Assembly: GCA_023053575.1 (NCBI GenBank)
Contig: JAKZAP010000018.1
Span: forward strand, 12,469,922 to 12,533,921
Source: Branchinecta lynchi
Taxonomy: Eukaryota > Arthropoda > Branchiopoda > Anostraca > Branchinectidae
Length of the DNA: 64,000 nt
Direction of reading: 5' to 3'
The stretch's first letter is position 1. Each line of letters begins with the position of its first letter. A program made the translations under genes and the position numbers. Shown one piece after another: positions 42,363 through 55,180 of the stretch. Under the pieces are notes generated by a model. The model was given only the letters and a program-made list of their open reading frames with translations, did no database searches and was not told the DNA's origin.

Positions 42363-43413
42363 AACAAGACCAAAGGTTTCGATGGGATCCCAAAGTTTCA
42401 TATCCAGACAATAGGATCTTGTAAATATCCGGTCTTCGCCAGACTCCTTGAAAATGTGTAGTTTTAAAACTTAGAAACAGATTAAGCGAGAGATTAAGAC
42501 CGACGGCTAATCATCTGAGAACAAGACCAAAGGTTTCGATGGGATCCCAAAAATCTATATTTGATCCAGACAATTGCGAACGAACTACCATACTTGTCCA
42601 GAAAAAAAAGTTCAGAAACGAATTCAACGTATCTCCTTATCCGTATAAAGAACATCTAATCTACTTCAAGTAAAACTTTAACTTATAAAAAAAAAAATCC
42701 AGTTTCAACCGGATTCCAAACGAACTTTATGTCCAGGTAAAAAAAAGATTTTCATCAACTTCAAATAAAACTTTTGCTTTTAACAAATTTTCCGGTTTGG
42801 CCTGATTCCGGCCGAACAAGGTGTCCTGGTAGAAAATACTGTTCACATAAGGGTTCAGCATGTCTTCTTACCCCTTAATCGAACATCTAATCAACTTCAA
42901 ATAAAACTTTTACTTTTAACAGACTTTCCGGTTTTGGCCGGATTCCGGGCTAACTACTTGTCCGGCGAATAAATGTGTTTCACCATCATGTTCAGCATGT
43001 CTTCTTATCCCTAAACCGAACATCTAATCAGCTTCAAATATAACTTTTACTTTTAACAAACTTTCCGGTTTTGGCCGGATTCCGGGCGAACTACTTGTCC
43101 GATGACAACATGGTTTTCACCATCGTGTTCAGCATGTCTTCTTACCACATAATCGACTATCACATTATATGTTTAAAAATATTTCATTTACCCCTTAAAT
43201 GAAACCCCCTCCCCCACCCCTAAATGTAGGGCTACAGAGCCCATCTACGAACTTGACCTTACTCTTGACCCAAACAATCCTCACACCAAGTTTCATCAAA
43301 ATATCTCAATCCCTTCGAGAGTTATAGTGCGTACAGACGGACAGACGGACGGACGGACAACTTTTGTGATGTCATAGGTATCCCTCCACTTACGTTTTTT
43401 GATCCCAAAAACA
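42363..43413 (+). mobile_element. Family A satellite element (A6)
   Basis: Two AACAAGACCAAAGG starts (42363 and 42518) suggest one copy inserted into or duplicated next to another. Units with GGTTTTGGCCGG fall at about 42794, 42930 and 43067, giving a period of 136-137 bp. Ends at 43413. Confidence 0.85.
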
Positions 43414-44006
43414 AGTTCAAATATGGATTCAGCGTGTGTGTTTACCCCTATACGTCTTATATACTTCGACGAAATTGATCAAAACTTCCAGCTGCCTGAC
43501 TTCTGCCAAATTTCCGGTTTCTGTCGGATTCTAGGCGAACTACTCGTCCGTTAAAATCCTATATCAAACCTTTAATCAACTTCAAATTAAACTGTCTTTT
43601 AACGAATTTTCATATTTTTGCTCGACAGAAGATCTAATCAACTTCAGATTAAACTTTTGTCTTCACAAATTTTCGAGTTTCTGCCGGATTCCGGGTGAAC
43701 TTCTTATCCGACAAGAAATTTATTTTCATATCCGGAATCAGCATGTCTGCTTACCCTTAAGACGATCATTAGCTTTTCAAAAAATATCCCTTAATCTGAA
43801 ACCCCTTCCCCACCCCTAAATATAGGGCTACAGAGCTCGTCTCCAAGCTTGACTTTTCTGCTACTTTGACCCAAAGAGTCCTCATGCCAAATTTGAAAAC
43901 GAATATCTCAACTCCTTCGAGAGTTATCCTGCTAACAGACGGACAGACGGACAACTTTTAAGAAATCATAGGTATCCCTCCACTTACGTTTCGCAATCCC
44001 AAAAAG
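43414..44006 (+). mobile_element. Family A element, left-truncated (A7)
   Basis: Immediately follows A6 in the same orientation, lacks the AACAAGACC start, and ends with ACTTACGTTTCGCAATCCC. Confidence 0.7.
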
Positions 44007-44247
44007 GAAAATTTTTACTTAGAGCCATGGATTGTTTTTTTCACATTGTCATTTTGGGGAAGGTGAAAAAAATTGATGTGTAATCTATAATTTAAATTTT
44101 TGCAAGTATGCATGCATGCATGTTTTGCAAGTCTGTTATGCTATCCAGTGCAGGGGCGGTTCGAAGTGCTTGGGCATGTGGGGAGGGGGCGGTAATAACT
44201 TGAAAACATACGACTGGCTAATACCCCGCAATTATACCGATTATAAA

Positions 44248-44735
44248 CAATATAAAATCAAGGTATCAATGAGATCCCAAAATTTAATATTTGATCCGGA
44301 CAAAGGGTCTTGTAGATATTCGGTTAAAGACTTCTTAAACATTTTACTATTAGAATTTAGAAACAGATTAAGGTCATTGGTGATCATCTGACAAGACCAA
44401 GTTCAGATATGGATTCAGCGTGTATTTACCTTATAGCCTACGTCGTATCTACTTTGACAAAATTGATGTCGCCTTACCCCTACACTGAACCTCTAATCAG
44501 CTTCAGATACAACTTTTACTTTTAACAAATTTTCCGGTTTCAGCCGGAATCCGAGCGATCTACACGTCCGGCGAGAAGATGATTGTCGTATACGTATTCA
44601 GTATGTACCCTACATGTCTTCATACCCAGAAATCGAACATCTTGTCAAATAAAAATAAACCTTTTACTTTAAATAAATTATCCGGTTTTGGCCGGATTTT
44701 CATATTCGGACTCAACACGTCTCCTTGCTCCTAAC
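44248..44735 (+). mobile_element. Family A element, right-truncated (A8)
   Basis: Starts with a decayed form (AAGGTATCAATGAGATCCC) and contains two to three units; the right terminus is missing. Confidence 0.65.
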
Positions 44736-45204
44736 TCGTCTATTTCATTGGGAAAGAATGGTGAACTTTCAATTTGAAAAGCTGCCGACCGTCCAAAGAA
44801 TACTGAACAGAGGAAGGGAACGGTGCAGCCTTCCAGTTTTTCGCAGCCTTGAATTCTGGTGCATCTTTTCTCGTTTTAGTATGCCCTTCCTGGTTTTAGT
44901 GTGCCTTCCAGTTTGACAATTCTCCTTTTTTTTGCGTTTTTGTCAGAATTAAGAACGAGGAGAGCTTCGCGATTCTGCAGAATCGAGAAGTTGCTTCAAT
45001 AGTCGATTCTCAATTTTCCTTCTGCGTTCTCCTTCCTGATTGGGCGGATGTCCAACAAGCAAGTTTTAACAGATGGCAAAATCATTGTTTTTGTCAAAGG
45101 TGACAATGGAGAACCGTAAGAGCAAAAATGGCAATTTGTACGAGAACTGAGAACTGATAATTCAGATAAAAAACACAACTATAGTACAGGAAAATGAGCT
45201 CTTA

Positions 45205-45600
45205 AAAGAGTCGACCCGAAACAAATTGCGACAGAAATAACTTTTACACATCGTATAGACAAAAAAAAAACTCAACAGTATATCCAAAGTTGCATATCCT
45301 GGCTAGAGCCAAAATAAGCGTTTTTTCACTTTTAGTGCCTTTTTTTCCGTTTTTCGAAAAAATACAGAATTTCCGTGGTCTTCCGTTATTCTTGAACTGA
45401 AGTACGGATCTGAAGCAAAATACCAAGCTGAAACCAAAAATGGGTTCAGATTTGGCATACCAAGCACCAGAAAAAGTTAATATCATCTTTCAACCTATTT
45501 CGCAAAAAAGTGAGATTTTCTATGTGGCCCGAGTTCCTTGAACGATAGTGCTATTCTGACATAGAATCATGAGCTGAGACAGAAAATCGAACCAAATCGG
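45205..45600 (+). repeat. Arm 1 of a long inverted repeat
   Basis: Pairs in inverse orientation with 47895-48285. Contains units with GAACTGAAGTACGG and CAAGCTGAAACCAAAAATGG. A related direct unit follows at 45700-45890. Confidence 0.8.
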
Positions 45601-45899
45601 GCGTCTGTGTGCCTGAAAGAAGTTTCGTAATCATAAATATGTGATCTTTACGATTTTTTTTGTGAAAACAAGAAAAATATTAAGAAAATAGAAGTACGAA
45701 TCAAAGTGCTTTTCAATGCTCAATATTCTCGAGATCCTTGGTCGACGCAAAATAAGCCCTTTTGGCTCTTAGTGCCATTTTTTTTTAAGAACAAAAGTTA
45801 CAATTTTAGTGGTCGTGAATTTATTTTTTGGACTGAAGTACGATGCTGATGCAGAATGACAAGCTGAGACTTAAATTATTATTTTTGTATAGACAGTTT

Positions 45900-47890
45900 A
45901 ATCAGCATTTATTATCGATCAAAGATTGTTAGAAATAAAAATATGTACCTGACCTGGTCATTAATAGCCGAACTTTGTTGAAGACCAAATATGTGATTCT
46001 TTCGAGTCCCGATATGAGAGTTGAGACTGACGTTGCCTGTGTGGTTAGTTTGGAACCGCGAACTTTACGCGTGCTGCGTAGAAGGCTCGCAATCTTAAAA
46101 TATATTTTGTTGTTGTTTTTAAGCGTTGTATGTATAATGGCTCTAGAAGCCGTAGTCGAAGTTAAATAAATAAATAACGTATCCTTAGAAGAAGACCGCA
46201 AGTAAGACAATGCAGTCGGATGGAAAACTGGAACTGATCAAGCAAAGTAATAATATTTTTTTTATTCGCCTTCCACCCTGAGACCTATCTACCCTACACT
46301 GAAGTTCAATCAATATTCCTGCAATAACGGAATCTACTAAACTTATTCGAGCAAACGTATTCCTATGATTAATCATACTGCCTATAACATATTTTTATTT
46401 ACAAATTTTGTTACGCATTGTGCACCACAAATCAGATGATTCGATATCCGGCGATCCGAAGTCGAAATCCTTTGATCCGAAAGTCTCAGAGAATTTCAAC
46501 AAGTCATCGACTCTTTACTCTAGTCTTGACATCCTTTGGCTTTCCTTTTGATACACAAGCCTGGGTTCGAATGGAACACAGCAATCACTTATGGTCGGTA
46601 ATCACCCAGGAAAATAGTTTACTGTTTTCCTTTCCGTGATTGATCTTCCAGCTACAGATCCGACGACAAATCTCTTTACTAGGTTATAGTTTTTATCCCA
46701 GACCAGGCGAGCCGACATGTATTTACTCTCGATGTAACCTTTGACCAGCCCTTGTGGTGGAAAGTCATGAAAATGGTCGAAGCAGCTTCACCAGGAAGTG
46801 GGCTTTCAGAATTCGTCCTGAAACTTGGAGGATTCCATACATCGATGAGCTTATTCGGAGCATTGGGCTACATCTTGAAGGAGTAAGAGCTCGGAGATGT
46901 CCGGACTTGGAGTCAGGACTCGGAGATGGAGTCAGTCCGGAGATGTTCGGACTAAGAGATTTTCGGAGATGGAGTCAGGACTCGGAGATGTCCCTCACCT
47001 CTCAGCGGAAAAGCGATCGCCAGAACCATAGCCTACGTGGCTATGTAATGATTAACACTGCGCTGCACGTCGCTCATGGAACTTAAAGGCTTGTAGATGA
47101 AGCTGATGAACTTAGGAAGTAAATGTTGAGGATGTAGAAGGTAATTATTCCTTCGAAAAATTGAAAGGAACTGATCAGGACTGCTCCAGTATTGGATGTC
47201 AAACCTGTGGTTCAAGTATTTGGAGATACTGCGAAACTTCATAAAAAGTGAACGATCTGGATCATGGGAAGTCAAGAATTCTGGAGTAGACACCGTGCTC
47301 ATGATCTATAGTGCGTCAAAAGGAGGAGCCCTGAATAAGCTCCAAGGGGAAGATTCCGAAAAGAAGTGACAACGACAAGGTCGTTTACCCAGAACAGTCA
47401 CCACCAACAGTTGTCGACGAAATGGGGATAGAAGAATCATCGTAAGCAAATGATCTTCCACAAGCTTCGCGCATGCTCTAAAAATTCGTTCAGTGCTCGA
47501 GTCGACTGCAGTAGCGTAATTCAGAGAGATGTAGGCTGTAGCCGCCTTAAAAACGATTTAGTTTCTACTCCAGCATACAGAATCTGCGAGGGGAACAATG
47601 TGTTCCATCTCTACAAAACTAACAACTACTATGATGCAGAAAACTCAAAAGCTTAGTCGGTAGCCTAATCCATTCCAAAGGACGAAGCTGTGAACAATAT
47701 AGTCAACAATAGTCACAATATGATTATCTCTTTTAAAACAATTTAGAAGGTGTAGGCTACGAAGGGTGTTAAGCACGATTTTGAACATTGACCTTGAAAA
47801 CCAGTTTGGTTCTTAATTGACTTTTCTTAATAATTTTCTTGTTTTACTAAAATTCGTAGAGATCATATGTTCATGATTATGAAACTTCTT
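45900..47890. other. Interval between inverted-repeat arms; no clear gene
   Basis: Includes a retroelement-like tail at 46010-46185 ending GTTAAATAAATAAATAA, a GGAGATG-rich short repeat at 46890-47000, and short unsupported frames. Confidence 0.4.
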
Positions 47891-47894
47891 TCTG

Positions 47895-48285
47895 GTCTAC
47901 TAGAGACCCAGTTCATTCCATTTTCGGTCTCAGTGGATTCTGTCAGGATCGCACTTTGAATTTTGACTTTGAAAATATGTACTTTTTGCAAAATCGGTTG
48001 AAAAAATGTCATTTACTTTTTTTTGTGGTTTAAACGCCAAATCTGACTTCATTTTCGGTTTCAGCTTGTCATTTTGCTTTAGAATCATACTTCAGTTCAA
48101 GAATCACGGACAACCACACAAATTATATTTTTTTTCGAAATACGTAGAAAATGGCATTAAAAGCCAGAAAACGCTTATTTTCCGTCGAGCCAGGATCTTC
48201 AACTGTGGATATGTTGTTCATCTTTTTTTTCTCTGCAAGATGGTGTAAAAATCATTTATGTTGCAATTTTTTTCGGGTCAAACCT
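47895..48285 (-). repeat. Arm 2 of a long inverted repeat
   Basis: Inverse of 45205-45600. The two arms encode similar ~80-codon frames (AKS-IFGFSL-FCFR-LQFKN), on opposite strands. Confidence 0.8.
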
Positions 48286-48289
48286 CTAT

Positions 48290-49860
48290 TTGCCGTGTAC
48301 TTGTCTATTTCATTTATATGCCAAAGTACGTTAAACAAATAAATATAAAGTTTCTTTCTAAATTACCAAAAAGAGGGCCCAACTCTGTTCCCGCATAGTA
48401 AATCTATGCTTACATCGAGTAAATCTATGCTTGCTTACAGATGCTTCTGTTCTATGCTTACAGAACAGAAGCAAGGCAAAAGCCAACCAAAAGGCAGGGA
48501 TTTTCTTTTTTTTTGTTTATACTTCAGCTTTTGTCGCGGAACAGCGGTTAAATGGTAAATTTAGAAATATAAAATTGCAGTAAACGAACTAGAATGATAT
48601 GATATTTATTACCCTAAAAGCCCAAAGACCATGGCAATACAAACAGAAGGAAACACAAATGACGAACTTGTTTCTAACAACTACTAAAACTACAAAAAAT
48701 GTTCTCTGTGAATCACTGAATGTATAGAACCCTGGATAAGGTCAAGATTAGGTTAAAGACACGACAAGTCGTGACATAACTTGGCATGGGGATGACTTGA
48801 ATCTGATATTCGAATATTCCCAATCACCCCTAGAACCGCCAGGATAGAGTGGGTTAGGAACTTAAAAAGATACGACTTTTATGGGAGTAAATCTCCACTT
48901 TCCGGCCATACTGCCCCTCGCAGCCGCCCCCTCTCCCCCCCCCCCCCAACTCATGCGTCAAACCATTTGCCTCCGACTGTGATGATTTTGTCAAAATAAT
49001 TTAGTAATGTCGTTTAGTAATGAATAGAGGGTTGCCAATTTGGGCATAGAGGGTTCCAACCCTTATCACCTTTGCCCACTAAAAGACTGTAGCCGCCCCC
49101 CCCTAAATAAATTCCTGGATCCGGACCTATGGTCAAATGTTAAACAATCAATAGTCGCTTACTCTCGACTTTTCTTCTCCGGGGCTCTACTGCGATCTTT
49201 TGTTTGTAGAAGAAACAAACTGTGATGTTCCGAGTAGCTCCTAACCTCCGCTCGTTTGCATCGGGCAGGGCATCGGGAATATATTCGACTCCACATGGTC
49301 GTATTACAGAGATCAGGGGAGGTTCTTTTGCTTATTTGTTCTTGGTAATACTATGAACCTGCATGTCAGTGTATTTTGTTGACATTCCCCATGATACTTA
49401 AAAAAAATGAACTGAGTAAATAAATTCAGCTTCGTAATTTATCACCAAGATCAGGAAGTCTTGTCTTCACTTTCGGGAAGACCTAGAATCTACCCAACGT
49501 GTAAGACCTGCTTTGTCAGAAGACTTAACATACCTCTCGAGCTGTAAAATCCGGTCTGGCATTCCCGATGCCTCTAGAGGAAGCAATCGTAATACTGTCA
49601 AATTATCCCCACTTCTGGGCGTTTGTGGGATTCTTCGGCTTCGCGTCGGAGTGGCACAGGAACCGACGCGTGAGGCAGAGATGAACTAGTCCCTGGAAGA
49701 GAGGAACCACCCAAAGGACTGACTTTTGATGATTGACTGTGAGTTATGTCTTCAACATACTGGCGCGTTTTCGGTGTATGAAGCCGTGTATCCAGCTGAA
49801 TTAATAGCTTCTACGTGCGAAACAGTCTAAATAGGGTTTTAGAGCCTACGGATTGACCTA
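48290..49860. other. No gene seen
   Basis: Short tandem AGTAAATCTATGCTTAC phrases at 48395-48470 and C-runs at 48930-48945 and 49095. No protein-like frame. Confidence 0.4.
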
Positions 49861-50269
49861 AGGCGTATTCTCCCCGTTTCCCGAGGACTCCACTTGAGTA
49901 GTCCCCGCGTTTTTTTTTGTCCCAGGGACTCACTCCCAGTATTCTCACGAGTCCCCACGGAGGGAGAATGCTCCGATTATCATCACTATCATCAAAAAGG
50001 ACTCCCTTTCAGATTCGGATCAATGTTTGCTGGTGTTGGTGCAATGTAGAATTAATTAAAAAGAGTCCGAATAAACAAAACCAAAAATAAAGTGGATCCA
50101 GACTAATTTCGCCAACGGCATATCTATTTTTCGAACAAAATCCGCTTTGGAAGCATTCCCCGTGTTTTCGCTATTTCTGGACGCGGAGTCCGCGTGGAGT
50201 GACTCCCTCTATTCTCACCGTTCCCTTTGATTCCCCGAGGAGTCCTCGGGGAACGGCGAGAATACGCCT
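49861..50269. mobile_element. MITE-like element with GGCGTATTCTC ends
   Basis: AGGCGTATTCTCCCC at the left and GGCGAGAATACGCCT at the right. The interior has repeated GGAGTCC/GGACTCC and CCCCGAGGA palindromic phrases. Confidence 0.75.
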
Positions 50270-50925
50270 CTGGAGAGATCCCCCGTGACCTATGACAACT
50301 AAGTAGGGTCATGAGTAACATAAGTGAGCGAGAGAGGGAGCATTTATTGAAAAAACAAGATGAATACATGTGAACAGAGGCTTCAAGCTCGTCCGTCAAG
50401 CTTTCACCTGTCCCAAGGGGGGAAACCCCACATTAAAGAGTCGTAATTTCCTGCACTACTTTACCAATATATCAGACAAAAAAATTAACAAACATAAGAA
50501 TGGAGGGAGAACACCAACAGAATCCCACACAAAATTATCCAGATCCACACCAATAAATTTTTGAATAACATAAAAGGATGCGTCCAAGCAGGAAACCCCG
50601 ATCTGTGTGTCGAAGCCTATAATTATTTTCAGGAGGCGAGCCTTTCCGTGGCCAAGGTAAGCTACGTGCGCACGTGCATCGGGCCAATCAGTTAGAACTT
50701 CACAGTTCATTTTATTCAAAATCAAAAATAGGCAAGCGCTGATCACTTGGGTTGGGATCCACCAATCAGCGACACCTTCACTGTTCACGTTGTACGAACC
50801 CGTGAGTGCAAGTGTGGACATTCTGATATCTAATAAAACAGTAAACTTGTGCAGCTTTACTTGATTAATTAAGCAAAGTAGAGGGTACCTAACAGGGGAA
50901 AAACAGAGCGCAGAGGAAAAAGAAA

Positions 50926-51232
50926 TAAGACCAAAGGTTTCGATGGGATCCCAGAAATTGAATATTTGATCCAGTCAATTGCGTCTTGTCGAAATCCGGT
51001 CTTCGCCAGACTCTTTGAAAATGTGTACTATTGAAATTTAGTAATAGATTAAGGCCAATGATTATATCATCTGAGAAAATCAAGTTCAGATATGGATTCA
51101 GTATGTGTGTTAACCCCTATACATCATGTCTACTTTGACGAAAATGATCGAAACTTCCTGCCTTACTTCTGCCATATTTTCTTCTGCCATTGCGTTTGAG
51201 AGTTATCGTGCTAGCAGACAGACAGACGGAAG
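50926..51232 (+). mobile_element. Family A fragment (A9)
   Basis: AAGACCAAAGGTTTCGATGG start and left region; internal units are largely deleted, joining to GAGAGTTATCGTGCTAGCAG. Confidence 0.75.
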
Positions 51233-51410
51233 TACGATCCCAGAAACGGCACAAATACAAACTCGAAACAAGAGCTACAATCTCATTTAAAGGACCCGTT
51301 TTACCTATAATACTAACACAACCTACTTTCATAATCACTCCATATATTTCTAAACCCAGAGACCCCAGTTTCATACGGTACATCGTAACCCCTCTAACAA
51401 AACGACGCTG

Positions 51411-52465
51411 ATTTTTGGGATCCCAAACGTAAGTGGAGGGATACCTATGACATCGCAAAAGTTGTCCGCCCGTCTGTCAGCACGATAACCCTCAAAGGGA
51501 ATGAGATAGTTTGATGAAACTTAGTGTGAGGATTGTTTGGGTCAAGGGTAAGGTCAATGAGCTTTGTAGCCCTACATTTGGGGGTGGGGGTTCAAATTAA
51601 GGGACAAACAAAATGTTTTTAAACAGCTAATGTGATAGTCAATTATGGGGTAAGAAGCCGTGCTGAGCGCGATGGTGAAATTTATTTTCTCGCCGGACAA
51701 CTAGCTCGTGCGGAATCCGGCAAAAAACGAAAAGTTGGTTAAAAGTAAAAGTATCACTTGAAGTTGATTAAATGTTTGATTTGGAGGTAAGAAGACATGC
51801 AGGGCACGATGGTGAAATCTCGCCGGACAAGTAGTTCGTCCGGAATCCGTCAAAAGCCGGACAGTTGGTTAAAAGTAAAAGTTTGATTTGAAGTTGATTA
51901 AATGTTCGATTTCAGGGTAAGAAGACATGCTGAAAATGACAGTCAAAGCCATTTTCTCACCGGACAACTAGTTCGCCTGGAATCCGGCCGAAACCGAAAA
52001 ACATGTTAAAAGCAAAAGTTGTATCTGAAGTTGATTAGATGACAGATGTAGGGGTAAGAAGAGACGCTGAGTCTGTATATGACAATCATTTTTTACCCGG
52101 ACATATAATTAGTCCGGAATCCGGTTGTAACTGGATTTTTTTTTTTTTTTTTAAGTCAAAGTTTTGTTTAAAGTTGATTAGATGTTGTTTACAGGGAACA
52201 GGAATTACGCTGGATTTGTCTCTGACTTTTCTTTTTTTTTCTGGACTAGTAGTTCGTTCGGAATTCGGGCGAAACCGCAAATTTGGCAGAAGTAAAGCAG
52301 GAAGTTTCGGTCAGTATCGTCAAAATAGATATGGCTATAGAGGTATTTCTGATTTCTGATCTGATGATTAGCCTGGCAAAGACTGGATCTGGCGAAGACA
52401 AGACCCAATTGTCTGGATCAAATATTAGATTTTTGGGATCGCATCGACACCTTTGGTCTTGTTTC
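51411..52465 (-). mobile_element. Family A satellite element (A10), full length
   Basis: Starts TTTTGGGATCCCAAACG and ends GGGATCGCATCGACACC-TTTGGTCTTG. About five units. Confidence 0.85.
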
Positions 52466-52747
52466 ACTTGCCGTGTTTTGTTACCTTCGATGCGTATCAC
52501 GCTGTCGACGGTTGTCTGCGAGAAGTTTTTCCATCAGAAAAACCGGTTACGTAAATTGTTTCCCTGTTTCCGCTGTAAGTCAACAGGTCTCGGAAAGAGC
52601 TTAAAATAGCCAAAACCGCGGGTTATTTGTTGAAAGCACAGCCTAGTTTTAAAGTATTCAAATATCTTAAAATACTGTAAGTTGAAGAGTAAACAGTGCG
52701 AGGGATTCTTTACGGGAAACGTTACGGGAATATTGTACAAGAAAATA

Positions 52748-53385
52748 AATGAGAACGTCACTAAATTTCCGCCGTCTCCCGAACTAACCCCACCTTGTCC
52801 GGCTGCCCTTCGGCCTGACCTTCTCCGTGCAAGTTTTACAACTCAGTTTGTTCCCCACGCCTGTCAAAAAATACCCTAACCTCCCCCCAAAATCCTAGAT
52901 CGTGGCTAGATGTGGTTCAACACGTGAATGGCACATCTAGGGCATCTGCTCCTGCAATCAATCAAATTTCATCCGAATCGGAGGAAGTCCGGTAAATGTT
53001 CCGTACCTACCACCAAATCCTCTCCCCGACGACCATTTATTGTCTGTTCGAACGAGTGTCACTGAGTTCTACCCCCCCTGCTCCCCTCTGTGGCCGGATG
53101 TGTTCGGATATATAAATAAACGTAAAGAGCAGTTCGTTCGAATCAGGTCACCCATTCGACACATAGGCTTGTCACAAGATCCCGGACACCCCCCCCCCCG
53201 CCCACAATCGGATCCAGAAAAGTGTCTAGAGCATTGGGTCGGGTCATTTTGTAAACGTGCCAAGTTTTATCATCCTAGCTTATGTGGAAGTGCCCGAACT
53301 AATAATGAAACCTGGACAGAGCGGCAGACAGAAAAGATATTACGATTACTATATGGTACTTGAGCCTACGGTTGCAAGTGCCATA
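52748..53385 (-). mobile_element. Family B element (B3)
   Basis: From GAGAACGTCACTAAAT to the hairpin end TATGGTACTTGAGCC-TACGGTTGCAAGTGCC. The internal C-tracts have the family pattern. Confidence 0.72.
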
Positions 53386-53585
53386 AAAAAGGGAAAGTCG
53401 CGACATCTCTCAAGAATTTCAAAGAAAAGGATATAAAACGTTTCGCATAAAGATTCCAATGGTGAAGACAGTTTATTCGTTTAATGTTTTTGAACAGCTT
53501 GAGTTTATTTCCAGAGTTTGGCATTAACACACAACTACACCAGGTGTTTTCGATTTTTTACCTCAACACTGATATATCCCAAGCC

Positions 53586-53680
53586 TCTGATAAGTAAGTA
53601 AGTAAAGTATTTATTACCCGTATTTTCCATTTAGAACAAAACCGAGTAAAGAAGAAAATAAAAATAAAAATAAAAAAATA
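53586..53680 (+). repeat. AAGTAAGTAAGTAA repeat family
   Basis: Starts AAGTAAGTAAGTAAAGTATT and ends in (AAATAAA)n. A sister copy is at 12437-12505, with the shared phrase GAGTAAA-GAAGAAAATAAAA. Confidence 0.65.
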
Positions 53681-54129
53681 AGAGAAACTTAAGGCACAAC
53701 ACAGATACAGACACATGAAATTTTACATAACAGTTACGCAATCAAGAACTATAAAAGTATTTAAGCCAGTGGTATGTCCATACGAAAAAACCACGCACCC
53801 ACCTCTCCTGAATATTACAGAATCTCTATGGAGCCGGTACACTCTATTATCTAATCTCGTTAGGAGCTTGTTAGTGGTCCCTTGCTATTGGAATCAGCGG
53901 GAAAGATTTCTTCGGTCGTCTTATTTGTACGTGACTCGTTAGGGGTTGAGGGACGTGTCCCAAAGTCAATAATCACGACGTGTTTACCAATCCAAAGATC
54001 GTAGTTCGCGAACTCTGGAAAGAAATGACATATTTCTCCTTTCTTCGTTTCCGGCCTCCTACCTTGCTCCTACTCAGGTTTTTTACCGATCACTTTTCCG
54101 TCGGCGAGTCGGTGATCGCCAGTTAGGGT

Positions 54130-55035
54130 ACCTTCATTTGTCCTAGGACGATGAAACTTGGCAGGTATATCAGGGACCCGACCAAACTGACTTGGAAATA
54201 GTCACTTCCCCGATTCGACCATGGCGGGAGAGGGGGAATCCGGAATATTGAGCCATGCGTAAAGTGATCGGATAGGAAATTTGGAAAGACCCGGGACTTA
54301 TATGTCCCACTTTGAATTCGGGACGGATCCGATGACTGTGGGGGGAGTTGGAGGGGGGGGGGTGTATCTTCTGGGACGCTTAAAATGGAAGGATCGGAAT
54401 GAAACTTTGTGTGAAGAACAACCACATGCCCTAGATACATCATTGACAAAACCCGACAGGGTCCAGGCACTGTGGGGGAGTTGGAAGGGGAGATTCTGGT
54501 GATCCCGAATTAAGATAGTTCCAGGTCGGCTAAGACAATGAAACTTGGCAGGCGTATTAGGGACTCAACCAGATTAATTTGGAAACCATCGTGGGGGAGT
54601 GGAAATCCGGAATCTTGAAGTATGTATTACGCGGGTGATCGGATCCTAATGATTTGAAAAGACCTCGTGTCTCAGATGTCTCATTTGAAGTCCGGACCGG
54701 ATCCGATAATTGTGTGGAGAATTTAAGGGGGAACCGCATATCTTGTGACACGGTGACACACCGCATATCTTGTGAGCTCGGGGTGAAACTTGGTGGGGAG
54801 AACAAGCACAAGTCATAGATATATCATTGACAAAACCGGACCGGATCCGCGGACTGTGGGGGGAGTTGGAGGGGGGTTCAGACGTCCGGGGATCCCGAGT
54901 TCTAGGTACTTCCAGACGTGCCATGACGACGAAACTTGGCAGGCATATTTGACCCGACCAGACTGACTTGGAAAGCCACTTCCTTGATCCGACCATGGTG
55001 GGGGAGCGGAGAGAGGGGGAATTCGGAATCTTAAG
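54130..55035 (+). mobile_element. Family B element (B4), truncated
   Basis: GACGATGAAACTTGGCAGG occurrences at about 54150, 54535 and 54930, with GGGGGAGTTGGAGGGG tracts between them. Neither terminus is clear. Confidence 0.72.
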
Positions 55036-55180
55036 TTATTAATTTATTAAGTTATCGGTGTTGATGGTAAATTATTTAGATGTTATTATCTATTACTGTG
55101 TGTTTACTTATTTTCTTTTCGTTGCCTATTATTTAGCTTTTACTATTGTGGCAATTTTTCCATTAAACCTTGTCCTACCA

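Noticed and set aside
50456..50821. 121-codon minus-strand frame with hydrophobic end
   Set aside because: No domain or start context; it may be antisense of a decayed repeat.
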